This document shows positions 29,182 through 38,077 of a DNA stretch of 64,000 bases, piece after piece. Under the pieces are notes generated by a model. The model saw nothing but the letters and a program-made list of their open reading frames with translations, searched no databases and was not told where the DNA came from. Positions within the stretch are counted from its first letter, which is position 1. Every line of letters begins with the position of its first letter. Both the position numbers and the translations under genes were made by a program. The stretch is from Amycolatopsis coloradensis (GTDB lineage Bacteria; Actinomycetota; Actinomycetes; Mycobacteriales; Pseudonocardiaceae), in assembly GCF_037997115.1 (NCBI RefSeq), contig NZ_CP150484.1:3914870-3978869 (forward strand), in the 5' to 3' direction.

Positions 29182-30309
29182 ATGCCTGGAATCGATGGCG
29201 GCGGTCACCTCGCGGAGTTCGTCCCCGACCCCTCGACCCCGCTCGACGACCTCGTGAATTCGGTGCACGCCTCCGCGTTCGATCTCGTCAAGCAGGTGGT
29301 GAACGGTCTGGGAGACCAAGGAAACGTCAATCCCGCCGCACCCGGTTTCCTGACCCAGTACGCGGCCGCTGCCGGTCTCGGACTGGTGGTCATGGCCTTC
29401 GCCGCCATTTTCGCGGTCTTCCATGGCCTGCGGCGCGGCGGGCGGGACGACCTGCGGGAGTCGCTGTTCAAGTACCTTCCGCTGGCGGTGCTGCTGATCG
29501 TGTTCTTCCCCGCGATCGGGGTTCTGGTGTCGAACGTCGCGAACGCCGCGGGCGAGGGGATCACCGGCTGGGGTGCGACCACGATCGGCCAGACCGGCTC
29601 CAGGATCGAGAAACTGGCCGGGATACCCGCCGACAAGCTGCCGGGTGGCGCGTTCGTGGGCTTGATCGTCTCGCTGCTGATCGTGGCCGGCGCGCTCGGC
29701 GTCTTCCTCGTCCTCGCGGTGGAGAAGATCGGCTTGCCGGTCGCCGGGATCATCGCCGGGATCGGCTGGGGAATGCTGGTGCATCCGGTGTGGCGGCCGA
29801 AGGCACTGCGGGTGCCCGCCCTGTGGCTTGGCCTGATCTTCGCCAAGCCGTTGCTGTTTCTGCTGCTCGCCGCCGCGTTCGGCGCCTTCGGCGCGGCCGA
29901 CGGCGATCCTTCGGGCGTGCCGGGGCTGATCCAGCTGTGCCTGCTGGCCGTCGCCCTCATCGCGTCGAGTGTGGCGCCCTTGATGGTCCTGCGCAGGCTC
30001 CCGACGACCCGCGTCGGGGCCGCGGACCGGTCGAGCACACGGCCCCCGGCTCCCGTCGGGGTGCGCGAATCGGTCGCCGTCTCCCTGGAACGGGGCCCGG
30101 CGCTTGCGGCGCCGTTTCCCCATCGGAATCCGGCGGAGTCACGTTCCATCGAGCAGGCGTACGAGAACCGGCAACGGGAGCGCCGGAGTTCACAGCGTGA
30201 CCGGGGGCGGGCCCAGCCGCGGCAGGACCCTCCCGTGCCGTCGGGAGGTCACCTCGAAGCGGACAGCCACACCGAGAAGATCTCCGCTCCGATCCGGGGA
30301 CGTGCCTGA
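29182..30309 (+). CDS. Polytopic membrane protein, VirB6/TrbL-like role
   Basis: 375 residues with about seven hydrophobic spans between residues 60 and 270 and a long charged, Arg-rich cytoplasmic tail (about 275-375). It begins 10 bases after the preceding stop and overlaps the next ATG by one base. Topology and position match the multi-span inner-membrane channel component of type IV secretion systems (VirB6/TrbL role). The family assignment is by architecture only. Confidence 0.65.
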   Translation: MPGIDGGGHLAEFVPDPSTPLDDLVNSVHASAFDLVKQVVNGLGDQGNVNPAAPGFLTQYAAAAGLGLVVMAFAAIFAVFHGLRRGGRDDLRESLFKYLPLAVLLIVFFPAIGVLVSNVANAAGEGITGWGATTIGQTGSRIEKLAGIPADKLPGGAFVGLIVSLLIVAGALGVFLVLAVEKIGLPVAGIIAGIGWGMLVHPVWRPKALRVPALWLGLIFAKPLLFLLLAAAFGAFGAADGDPSGVPGLIQLCLLAVALIASSVAPLMVLRRLPTTRVGAADRSSTRPPAPVGVRESVAVSLERGPALAAPFPHRNPAESRSIEQAYENRQRERRSSQRDRGRAQPRQDPPVPSGGHLEADSHTEKISAPIRGRA

Positions 30310-31781
30310 TGCGTACTTCGATCCTGGGCGGCGAGGTCGTCGGGCGCGGCCTGCTGGGCAAAGTCGACGGTCGCACCGCTGTCGCCCTCGGCGTGACCGG
30401 CTTGCTGGCCGGATGGCTTTGGCTGGGGATGGGCGGTGTCGCGGGCACCGTCGTGGGCGTCGTGGTCCTCGTCCTCGGTGTCATCGTCCTGTACCCGTGG
30501 AGCGGGCAGCGGTCCATCGCGGCGGGTTGGGTCCGCCGGTGGCGGTTCGTCCTGCGCCGCCGTCAAGGGATCACCGCGTTCGTAGCCGAGCCTGGCAGCG
30601 AACAGGCGATCCTGCCGCCTCCGCTCGGCCGGGTGGCGCCGCTCGACCTGGGCGGTACACCGCACGAGGACATGTTCATCCTGCGGCACTCCAACCCCGG
30701 TGAAACCCCTTACCTGTCCGTGGTGATGGAGGTCGACGGCCAGCCACAGGGGCTGCGCACCGTCGCGGAATTCGAGGTGGCGTCGGCCCGGTACGGCGTG
30801 ATGCTCTCCCAGCTGGCCCGGGACGGTTCCTTCCTCCGTGGCCTCCAGCAGATCAACCGGATCCTGCCCCACGACCCGGCGCGCCACCGTGCCTTCGTCG
30901 CGGCGAGGGTCTCCGACCGGCCGGGTATCGAGGCACTCGTCAAGTCCTATGAGGATCTGATCGACCTCACCGCGCACACCGCCGAGCAGCACCGGAACTA
31001 CCTCGTGGCCCGATTCCCGCTCAACGGCGAGTTCGCCGTCGCGGCGCGGCGGCACGGACAGGGCGAGACGGGCTGGGCCGGACTGGTGCGCGAGGAACTG
31101 GCCAGGCTCGCCGATCTGGTGAGCCGCGCGGATCTGGTGCGGCCACGGGTGCTGGGCGAGCAACGCACCTGTGCGGTCCTGCGTTCGATGCAGGATCCGG
31201 CGTTTCCGGTGGATCAGCACGAGGGGGTCCGCTGGCACAACTGCTGGCAGGACTACCGGGCCGATCGCGGGCACATGACGGTCAACGACCGCTGGCTGCA
31301 CCGGGTGGCGGTGGTGCCCAGGGACGGCATCGGTGCCGTGCCGCTCGGCCCTCATTGGCTCGCCCCCCTGCTGGTCGAGGTCAACCCGGCGGTGATCCGG
31401 ACGCTCAGCGTGCGGATGGAGTTCGTCCCGGCGCGGATCGCCAGGGCCCGCGCGGTCCGCGACGTGACCGTCGATGGCGCGAGCAGGCACAACGCCGCCG
31501 AAAAGGGGCAGGTCGGCGACGGTACCGGAGACCTGCTGCTGTCCGCGTCGCGGCGACGACTCGACGATCTTTCCCCGGGCAGCGGGCATCACGGTGTGGA
31601 CTGGTCCATGTCCTTGTCGGTCACCGCCTCCGATGAAGGCGAGCTGGCAAGGGCGTCCACGCGGGTCGGCAACGCCGCGGCCAACTGCGCGATCGGCAGA
31701 CTGGAATGGCAGGACATGTGGCACGACGCGGCGGCGATCACCACCTATCCGTTGGCGCGGGGAATGGCGGTGCCGAAATGA
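30309..31781 (+). CDS. SCO6880-family type IV secretion protein
   Basis: 490 residues. Two close membrane spans near residues 27-65 (PrgI-like N-terminal part) are followed by a large soluble region with RRRQGITAFVAEPGSEQ and the conserved LRTVAEFEVASARYGVMLSQLA stretch broken by short loops, as in SCO6880-type proteins of Streptomyces. It corresponds to the PrgI plus N-terminal part of VirB4. The ATPase part is the next gene, whose start overlaps this stop, so the VirB4-like function appears split over two polypeptides. Confidence 0.75.
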   Translation: MRTSILGGEVVGRGLLGKVDGRTAVALGVTGLLAGWLWLGMGGVAGTVVGVVVLVLGVIVLYPWSGQRSIAAGWVRRWRFVLRRRQGITAFVAEPGSEQAILPPPLGRVAPLDLGGTPHEDMFILRHSNPGETPYLSVVMEVDGQPQGLRTVAEFEVASARYGVMLSQLARDGSFLRGLQQINRILPHDPARHRAFVAARVSDRPGIEALVKSYEDLIDLTAHTAEQHRNYLVARFPLNGEFAVAARRHGQGETGWAGLVREELARLADLVSRADLVRPRVLGEQRTCAVLRSMQDPAFPVDQHEGVRWHNCWQDYRADRGHMTVNDRWLHRVAVVPRDGIGAVPLGPHWLAPLLVEVNPAVIRTLSVRMEFVPARIARARAVRDVTVDGASRHNAAEKGQVGDGTGDLLLSASRRRLDDLSPGSGHHGVDWSMSLSVTASDEGELARASTRVGNAAANCAIGRLEWQDMWHDAAAITTYPLARGMAVPK

Positions 31782-33211
31782 CGGTACGGACGGCGACGGC
31801 ATCGCCTGGTGCTCCTGGCGAACAGCAGGTCCCATCACCGGTGGCCGAACCGGAACCGCGGCGGAGGAAGCGTCGCGATCCGCGCCGGACCCGCTGGCTG
31901 GACCGGGCCGGATGGTACGAGCCCCGCGAGACCGGCTCACGGTCGACGACGCGGCAGGCGGAGGCACTGAACCTGGCCCTGTCTTCGCCGCCGACGACGC
32001 ACCGTGGCTTGATCCTCGGCACCGACAGGCTTTCCGGGCAACTGGTGTGCCACGATCCCTTCATCGCCTACGACGACAAGCTGGTCTCGGCGCCCAACGT
32101 GGCGGTGATCGGCGACGTCGGCAAGGGCAAAAGTTCCCTGCTCAAGACCTGGGGAACGCTTCGTCAGCTGCTGCTCTCCGGTCGTCGTGTGGTCGTGCTC
32201 GACAAGAAGACCCAAGCGGGGCAAGGGGAGTACACCCGGCTCGCCCGCGCGGTCGGCGCGCCGTCGATCCGGTTCACCGTGGACGGCACCGGAAGCAGGC
32301 TGAACCTGCTCGACCCGGTCATCTCACTCGGCGAGGCGGGCGAAGGCGGCAAGCAGGCGGGCCGGCCCACCGGCCAGATGATGCTGCTCCGTGCCGTCTT
32401 GACCGAGGCACTCGGCAGAGAGGTGAGTGAACGCGAGGGCAAGGCACTGCGGATCGCATTGTTCGCCGCGACCGGTGACGCGCGGGAGCGCAACCGCGTC
32501 CCGGTGCTCGGCGATGTCGTCCATCATTTGATCAGACCCGCCGCGGCGGCGGCGAAGGACATCGGGATCCCCGTGTCCGAGCTGCGTGAATGGGGTTTCG
32601 ACCCGGCCTTCGCACTGGAACGCATGATCGAGGAGGACCTGGCCGGTCTGGTGGACGGTGAGACCTCTCCCGACGTCCAGCTAGACCATCCCAGCGGCCT
32701 GGTCCACTTCGACATCTCCGCCCTGCCGGTGGAGGGGCCCGCCCTGCGGATCGTGATGACGGTGATCAACACCTGGCAGACGAACATGCTCGCGCGACGT
32801 TCGCGGCAGCTGACGCAGACGGTGAACATCGTCGAAGAGGGCTGGCACGTCGCGGAGGGCGCGCTCGGCAAGGTGTTCCAGCGCAACACCAAGCTCGCGC
32901 GCGGGCTGGGGCTGGCGACGATGGCGGGGTTCCACCATGTGTCGGATCTGCCCGCGGACTCCGCCGCCCGCTCGTTGCTGCAGGAAGCCGAGACGGTGTT
33001 CATCTTCGGACAGTCGTTGCGCAGTGACGCCCTCGCTTGCGTCGACCTGTACGACCTGCCGGCAGGCACCGAGGACACCATCATGGGGCTCGGCAGGGGC
33101 ACCTTCCTTGCCAAGATCGGCTCCGAAGCGCCGCTGCTCGTCCAGCACATCCGCTCACCGGCCGAGATCGAGCTCACCGAGACCGACGACGCCATGACCG
33201 GCAGGCGATGA
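31778..33211 (+). CDS. VirB4-like ATPase
   Basis: 477 residues starting at the ATG that overlaps the previous stop by three bases. After a basic N terminus (PRRRKRRDPRR) comes a RecA/HerA-like ATPase with Walker A GDVGKGKSS near residue 111 and a Walker B-like VNIVEEGW near 350. It would energise assembly or transport by the type IV secretion-like complex at the inner membrane. It is shorter than full VirB4, consistent with the N-terminal half being the upstream gene. It is the last gene of the operon; no coupling protein or relaxase follows. Confidence 0.82.
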   Translation: MTVRTATASPGAPGEQQVPSPVAEPEPRRRKRRDPRRTRWLDRAGWYEPRETGSRSTTRQAEALNLALSSPPTTHRGLILGTDRLSGQLVCHDPFIAYDDKLVSAPNVAVIGDVGKGKSSLLKTWGTLRQLLLSGRRVVVLDKKTQAGQGEYTRLARAVGAPSIRFTVDGTGSRLNLLDPVISLGEAGEGGKQAGRPTGQMMLLRAVLTEALGREVSEREGKALRIALFAATGDARERNRVPVLGDVVHHLIRPAAAAAKDIGIPVSELREWGFDPAFALERMIEEDLAGLVDGETSPDVQLDHPSGLVHFDISALPVEGPALRIVMTVINTWQTNMLARRSRQLTQTVNIVEEGWHVAEGALGKVFQRNTKLARGLGLATMAGFHHVSDLPADSAARSLLQEAETVFIFGQSLRSDALACVDLYDLPAGTEDTIMGLGRGTFLAKIGSEAPLLVQHIRSPAEIELTETDDAMTGRR

Positions 33212-33545
33212 CGGGCGGGCAGCCGCGGCCGAGCGACGGCATCCGGCCGGCGGCGGCCTCGCCAGGCCGGGCTCGAGGTGGATCACCGCTGGTGGTGGCC
33301 TCGCCCGGACGCGGTGACGTCCGCGCCGGTTCGAGCAGCGGAGCTGTCTCGACGCTGTCTTGACAACGAGACCCCGGACGCCGAGGCTGTGTCGCGGGTC
33401 ATGATCGCAACGGCTGCGGCCCGATCTCGAACAGCCACCTTTCCGGTACTCTCCGTGGCGTGACGTGACATCGACGACCGGCGGAGTGGCCGGCCGAGAA
33501 CGCGCGGTTCGCGCAGCGTGGCCGCCGAGGGCAGGGAGGCGCCAG
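33212..33545. other. Intergenic region before LuxR gene
   Basis: About 330 bases between the conjugation-type operon and the regulator. No gene or strong hairpin was recognised; it presumably holds the regulator promoter. A GTG at 33465 is in frame with the regulator but lacks a ribosome binding site. Confidence 0.4.
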
Positions 33546-34793
33546 TTGAAGCTGGATGAAAGGGCGTTCGGGGAGACCCGGGTGGTGCCGGACCCGGAGT
33601 TCATCGGCCCTCAGTGGCCAGAGTCGCACGTGGGCTGCAAAGCGAGTCCCGCGCTGGCGTTGCTTTCGATGGGGGCCGACCGGCTGTCGGTCACGGCGCA
33701 GGCCGAACTCGTGTTCACCGACCCGGCCTGTCTGCGAGATCCGCGCTGTCTGTGGCATGGAATGATGATTCTGCTGCGGACCGGTGCTCTCGAGAGTGTG
33801 GACGCACATCTTTGGCGGCTCGAGCACGACCGTCACGGCGGATTCCCCGATCACGTCGCCCTGATGCGGGCAGAGCACGCGAAGCACGCCGGGGACCTGG
33901 TGGGCTCGCTGGACACCCTGGCCCGGCTCGCGGACACGGCGTCGCCCGCGTGCCTGAGCGATCTGGCGGCCCCTCTCTATGTCGAAGCGCTTGTCGCGGT
34001 CAACGAGGTCAAACTGGGCGACCGGGTCCTTCGCGAGCACGATTTCGATCGACTTCTGCGGCAATGGGAGCCCATCCGCTCGCTGGTGCTGGTGGTACGT
34101 GGCGGGCTTCATCTGATCGCGGGCAGGGTCGACAAGGCCTTCGAGGATCTACTTGAATCTTCGCGAGTCCCCGCCAGGGAGGCCGTGGCCTCTTCGCCGA
34201 TCGCGCGCCGTGACGGTTTGCTGGCACTGGCCGCGGCCGCCGCGGGACAGTCCGATGTCGCCGCCGCCGCGGCGACGCAGGCGTACGAGGCCGCGATGGC
34301 GTGGCGGTCGTATGCCGACGTGGCCTGGGGGCTGTACGTCCTCGAGACGATCGAGGATTCCGAACGACCGTCCGACCGGCTGAGGGACGCCATCGATCTC
34401 ATGGAGCTTGCCCGGTCACCGGTCGGGATCGCCACTCTCTGCCACGAACAAGGCAAGAGGTTTCTGGCGTCCGGGCAGCTACGCGAAGGGAAAGCTCAGC
34501 TTCGTCGAGCCAGGGAAGCGGCCCTGCGGATCGGCGACGCGACCTTGACCGAGAAGATCGACAAGTTGCTGCGAGAACTCACCACTCGGCCGACGTCGCG
34601 TCCTTCGTTGACTGCGCAAGAGCTGCGGATCGCCGAATTGGCAAGAGATGGCTACAGCAACAAGCAGATAGCGAACCGTTTGGTGCTCACCATGCGCACC
34701 GTCGAATTCCATCTTTCCAACGTGTACCGCAAACTTGGGCTCCCTGGCCGGCGAGCGCTGGCCGGCGAGACATTGCCGCCGCGTCGGACCTGA
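33546..34793 (+). CDS. LuxR-family transcriptional regulator
   Basis: 415 residues from the TTG at 33546, which has GGGAGG 6 bases upstream; a longer form from GTG 33465 is possible but has no such site. The first 350 residues are helical, TPR-like, without an ATPase P-loop, and the C terminus is a LuxR helix-turn-helix with LTAQELRIAELA, YSNKQIANRL and FHLSNVYRKLG. This layout matches LAL-related regulators lacking the NTPase domain. It stands at the left edge of the biosynthetic cluster, convergent with the P450 gene, and is the only cluster-type regulator seen, so it probably controls the cluster (inference). Confidence 0.85.
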   Translation: MKLDERAFGETRVVPDPEFIGPQWPESHVGCKASPALALLSMGADRLSVTAQAELVFTDPACLRDPRCLWHGMMILLRTGALESVDAHLWRLEHDRHGGFPDHVALMRAEHAKHAGDLVGSLDTLARLADTASPACLSDLAAPLYVEALVAVNEVKLGDRVLREHDFDRLLRQWEPIRSLVLVVRGGLHLIAGRVDKAFEDLLESSRVPAREAVASSPIARRDGLLALAAAAAGQSDVAAAAATQAYEAAMAWRSYADVAWGLYVLETIEDSERPSDRLRDAIDLMELARSPVGIATLCHEQGKRFLASGQLREGKAQLRRAREAALRIGDATLTEKIDKLLRELTTRPTSRPSLTAQELRIAELARDGYSNKQIANRLVLTMRTVEFHLSNVYRKLGLPGRRALAGETLPPRRT

Positions 34794-34904
34794 GTGTGAT
34801 GACGGCAATTGAAGGGTAAGGCAAGCAAGGCGGCGCCTTCGTCGATCTCCCCGAGATGCCGGTATCTCCTCAGCTTAGGTCGGCCTGCCCGGCGGCAACG
34901 GAAA

Positions 34905-36113
34905 TCAGCCGAGAATCGCCGGTAAGCCATCGAGGCGGCGCATGAACGAGCCGGGACGCCAAACCAGGTCTTCGGATGCCACCGCGAGCCGGGTTCGCGG
35001 GAATCTGGTGATCAGTTCCCGCAGCGCGATTTCGGTTTCCAGCCTGCCGAGGGCCGCGCCGAGGCAGCGATGCGCGCCGTGGCCGAAGCCCAAATGCCCG
35101 CGCGTCTCACGTTCGATGTCGAAGACATCCGGGTCAGGGAACCGGGCCGGGTCACGATTCGCCGCACCGGGTGAGACCACGATCATCTCACCGGCCGGGA
35201 TCGTCACACCGTTCACGTCGACAGGCTTTTCGTAGAACCGAGGGGGTAGAAGTTTGAACGGTGACTCGTAGCGCACGATCTCTTCGACCGCCGCGTCGAA
35301 CAGATCCGGGGTGGCGAGCAACCTGCTCACCGCGTCCGGCCGGTCGAGCAGCAAGGCGAGTCCGGTCCCGATGCTGCTCGCCGGCTCCGAGCCACCGATG
35401 AGCAACACCACGTAGGTTGAGGCGAGTTCGTCGGCGTCCATTCCACCGTCCGCTTCGTGGACCCGCAGCAGCCTGGTGAAGAGGTCGTCTCCCGGCTCGC
35501 GTTTCTTCTCGTCGATCATGCGCAGGGCGAGTTCGTGCAGGCGATGAGCGCCGTCTTCCGCCTCGGCGACGCTGTTGCCTGTCAGCATCGACATCTGCCA
35601 GTCGGGGAATCCATTTCGTTCGTGGTCGGGAATGCCGAGAAAGTCGGCGAGCACAGTGGTGACCAAAGGCCGCGCATAGGCCTTGACCAGGTCGACCGGC
35701 TCGCCGATGGGGAGTCGGTCCAGCAGTGCGGTGGCGGTGCGTTCGATGGCCGGCTTCAACCGCATCACACGCGTCGTGCTGAACTCGCCGCTCAACTGCG
35801 CCCGGAGCCGGCGATGGTCGGGGCCGTCGCGATCGAGCAGACTGCGTCGCGACCTGTGCGCGAGCTTGGCGCTGTGATCAGGGCGGAGAATCGATTGTGG
35901 AACGACCCTTTTCCGGTGCTGCACGATGTCCTTGGCCGCGCCGGCATCGGCAAGGATCCTGCGGACTTCGTCGTACTGGGTGACCGCCCACATCCTGAAG
36001 CCGTTGACCTGGACGGGTACGGCGGGCGCTGTGGCCCGCAATCCGTCGAACACCGCGTAGGGGCAGGCCGTGTACTGGGATGTCGCGAGGTATTTCGGTG
36101 GTTTCTCCGCCAT
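34905..36113 (-). CDS. Cytochrome P450
   Basis: 402 residues from the ATG at 36113, which has AGGAGG 5 bases upstream. The heme-binding motif FGHGAHRCLG (Cys350) and the K-helix EEIVRYE are intact. The I-helix reads LLIGGSEPASS, so the usual acid-Thr pair is Glu-Pro-Ala and the oxygen-activating Thr is absent, a feature known from a few macrolide P450s such as EryF that rely on substrate-assisted proton delivery. It is the last gene of the operon dehydrogenase-reductase-P450 (20-base gap) and probably hydroxylates or couples the polyketide product. Redox partners are not encoded nearby. Confidence 0.88.
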   Translation of the reverse strand: MAEKPPKYLATSQYTACPYAVFDGLRATAPAVPVQVNGFRMWAVTQYDEVRRILADAGAAKDIVQHRKRVVPQSILRPDHSAKLAHRSRRSLLDRDGPDHRRLRAQLSGEFSTTRVMRLKPAIERTATALLDRLPIGEPVDLVKAYARPLVTTVLADFLGIPDHERNGFPDWQMSMLTGNSVAEAEDGAHRLHELALRMIDEKKREPGDDLFTRLLRVHEADGGMDADELASTYVVLLIGGSEPASSIGTGLALLLDRPDAVSRLLATPDLFDAAVEEIVRYESPFKLLPPRFYEKPVDVNGVTIPAGEMIVVSPGAANRDPARFPDPDVFDIERETRGHLGFGHGAHRCLGAALGRLETEIALRELITRFPRTRLAVASEDLVWRPGSFMRRLDGLPAILG

Positions 36114-36133
36114 GACAGCCTCCTGACGGCAGC

Positions 36134-37114
36134 TCAGATACTTACTTCCGGATAGCCGCGACGAGGTGCGGACACCTCGTCGAGCCTGCGCCGGTGCTCC
36201 TCGGGCAGACAAAGATCCGTGCCTGCCAAAGATTCGTCGAGCTGCTCGACGGTCCTCGCGCCGATCAGCGGGGCGACCACGCCCGGACGGTCACGAAGCC
36301 ATGCCAGGGACACCGCGACCGGCGTAGTTCCCAGCTCGTCGGCGACGGACGCCACGACCTCGACGATCCCGGCGGCGCGGTCGTTGAGATGCCTGCCGAC
36401 ATACCACTTGAAGAACCGGTTCTCCGCCCGCTTCTCCGGTACGCCGTGCCGGTACTTCCCGCTCAGCACACCCCTGCCCAAAGGCGCCCACGGCAGGATG
36501 CCGAGGCCCAGGTTCATCGCGGCAGGCACTACTTCGCGCTCGATGCCTCGCTCGAGCAGGGAGTACTCGACCTGCACGCTGGCCAGCGGGCGGCTGTTAT
36601 CGCCTGCCTGCCGGACGGCGGCGACCGCGGTTTGCCAACCCGAGTAATTGCACACACCGGCATGGCGCACCTTGCCTACGGCGATGGCGGTTTCGATGGC
36701 TTTGAGGCTCTCGTCGATGGGGACGTTCCTGTCCCACGCGTGTAACTGCCACAGGTCGACGTGATCGGTGCCGAGCCGGACCAGTGAAGCATCGAGTGCG
36801 TTCAAGAGGTAGCCGAACGAGGCGTCCGCGGTGGGCTTTCCGTCGACTATGACCGCCGCGGACTTGGTCGCCAGGACAAGGGATTCTCGTGGCATGCCTT
36901 TACCGAGCAACTGCCCGATGATTCGCTCGGCTTGGCCGGCGCCGTAGACATCGGCGGTGTCCAGCAAGTTGCCACCTGCGTCGAGATAGGCGGCCAATTG
37001 ACTCGCTGCGGCCTCGTAATCGGTCGTCGTACCCCAGGTCGAAGTGCCCAAGCCGAAAGGAGAAACGATCAGGTCGCTTTCGCCGAGGCGGCGTGACTCT
37101 TTCAACGTGACCAA
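36134..37114 (-). CDS. Aldo-keto reductase
   Basis: 326 residues, normal for the family. The catalytic tetrad is visible: Asp and Tyr in LLDTADVYG (about 52-58), Lys in LATKS (about 84) and His in WQLHAWD (about 125). It would reduce a carbonyl with NADPH. The gene overlaps the end of the preceding dehydrogenase gene by 13 bases and is followed 20 bases later by the P450, so the three act together. Similar reductases act on NDP-sugars in glycosylated polyketide clusters, but no other sugar genes are present, so a role on the polyketide or aryl product is equally possible. Confidence 0.82.
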   Translation of the reverse strand: MVTLKESRRLGESDLIVSPFGLGTSTWGTTTDYEAAASQLAAYLDAGGNLLDTADVYGAGQAERIIGQLLGKGMPRESLVLATKSAAVIVDGKPTADASFGYLLNALDASLVRLGTDHVDLWQLHAWDRNVPIDESLKAIETAIAVGKVRHAGVCNYSGWQTAVAAVRQAGDNSRPLASVQVEYSLLERGIEREVVPAAMNLGLGILPWAPLGRGVLSGKYRHGVPEKRAENRFFKWYVGRHLNDRAAGIVEVVASVADELGTTPVAVSLAWLRDRPGVVAPLIGARTVEQLDESLAGTDLCLPEEHRRRLDEVSAPRRGYPEVSI

Positions 37115-37902
37115 CCCTCTCGATCAGAAATGCGCGCGTCGAGGTCGTCCTCAGCGCAGATGACTTGCCCGGTAAGGACGTCGGCGTCCCCTCTCGCCAA
37201 GCGCACCAAACAAGCGACGGCGGTATCGAGCGGGACGAAGGCACCCGAGTCACGGGCGTCGATCGCCCAGCGGCCGATCCTCTCCAGCCAAGGGTCGTCG
37301 GTGTTGCCGGCGAACCGCATGCCTGCGCGAGTGAGCCCGGCGTCGACGATTCCGGGGTTGTAGCTGAACACGGTGACACCCGTGGATCGCAATTCGGTTG
37401 CCAGATTCTCGGAAAGCTTGAGCAGTGCCGCCTTGGACACCGAGTAGGCGGTGGCGTAGGGCCAGCGTTTGATCCCGGCAGGACTGACGAGATTGATGAT
37501 CCGGCCGCGGCCTGCCGGGAGCATCACTGCCAGGGCGGCCTGTGCGCTGATCAGGGGACCGGCCACGTTGACCTCCTGGGTGCGCCACCACGCGCCGAAG
37601 TCGATATCGGCGGTGGGCCCGACCGGGCCGGGATCGACGGCGTTGTTGACGAGCACGTCGAGCCGGCCGCTGACCTTCATGATCCGCGCTACGACATCCT
37701 TCATGGCGTCACCGTCCACGACGTCGGCGCACATGGCCTCGACGAGGATTCCGTCCCCGTTCAGTTTTTCGGCGGTTTCTTCCAGCGCCGAGGCGTCCCG
37801 CCCGGTGATGAAGACCCGGGCGCCCGCCTGCCCCAGCGCTTCAGTGAACGCACGGCCCAGTCCCTTACCGCCGCCGGTGACCAGAACCGTCGAGTCCCGC
37901 AT
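37102..37902 (-). CDS. Short-chain dehydrogenase/reductase
   Basis: 266 residues, classical SDR. The cofactor motif TGGGKGLG is at about 10-17, NNAV follows near 88, and the active-site Ser and YSVSK tetrad residues lie near 143-160. The enzyme would interconvert an alcohol and a ketone with NAD(P). It heads the operon that continues into the aldo-keto reductase and P450, downstream of the PapA-type acyltransferase (175-base gap). The substrate is probably an intermediate of the nearby polyketide pathway. Confidence 0.85.
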   Translation of the reverse strand: MRDSTVLVTGGGKGLGRAFTEALGQAGARVFITGRDASALEETAEKLNGDGILVEAMCADVVDGDAMKDVVARIMKVSGRLDVLVNNAVDPGPVGPTADIDFGAWWRTQEVNVAGPLISAQAALAVMLPAGRGRIINLVSPAGIKRWPYATAYSVSKAALLKLSENLATELRSTGVTVFSYNPGIVDAGLTRAGMRFAGNTDDPWLERIGRWAIDARDSGAFVPLDTAVACLVRLARGDADVLTGQVICAEDDLDARISDREGWSR

Positions 37903-38077
37903 TAGGTGTGACCTCCCTCTGTGCCGGTTGGGTGACGCAGGGTCACGACATCTCGGCTGACCTTCACAGTGGTCAAAGCCCCGGTCAACGATCCGGGGGG
38001 AGAACCTGCCCTATGATCGGGGCCGAAACGTCTTTCGGGCACGATCCGGTGGCGGCGGCATGTGCGCCGCCACCGGA

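Noticed and set aside
26392..33211. Intact integrative conjugative element
   Set aside because: No integrase, relaxase, coupling protein, origin of transfer or attachment site was found in the window.
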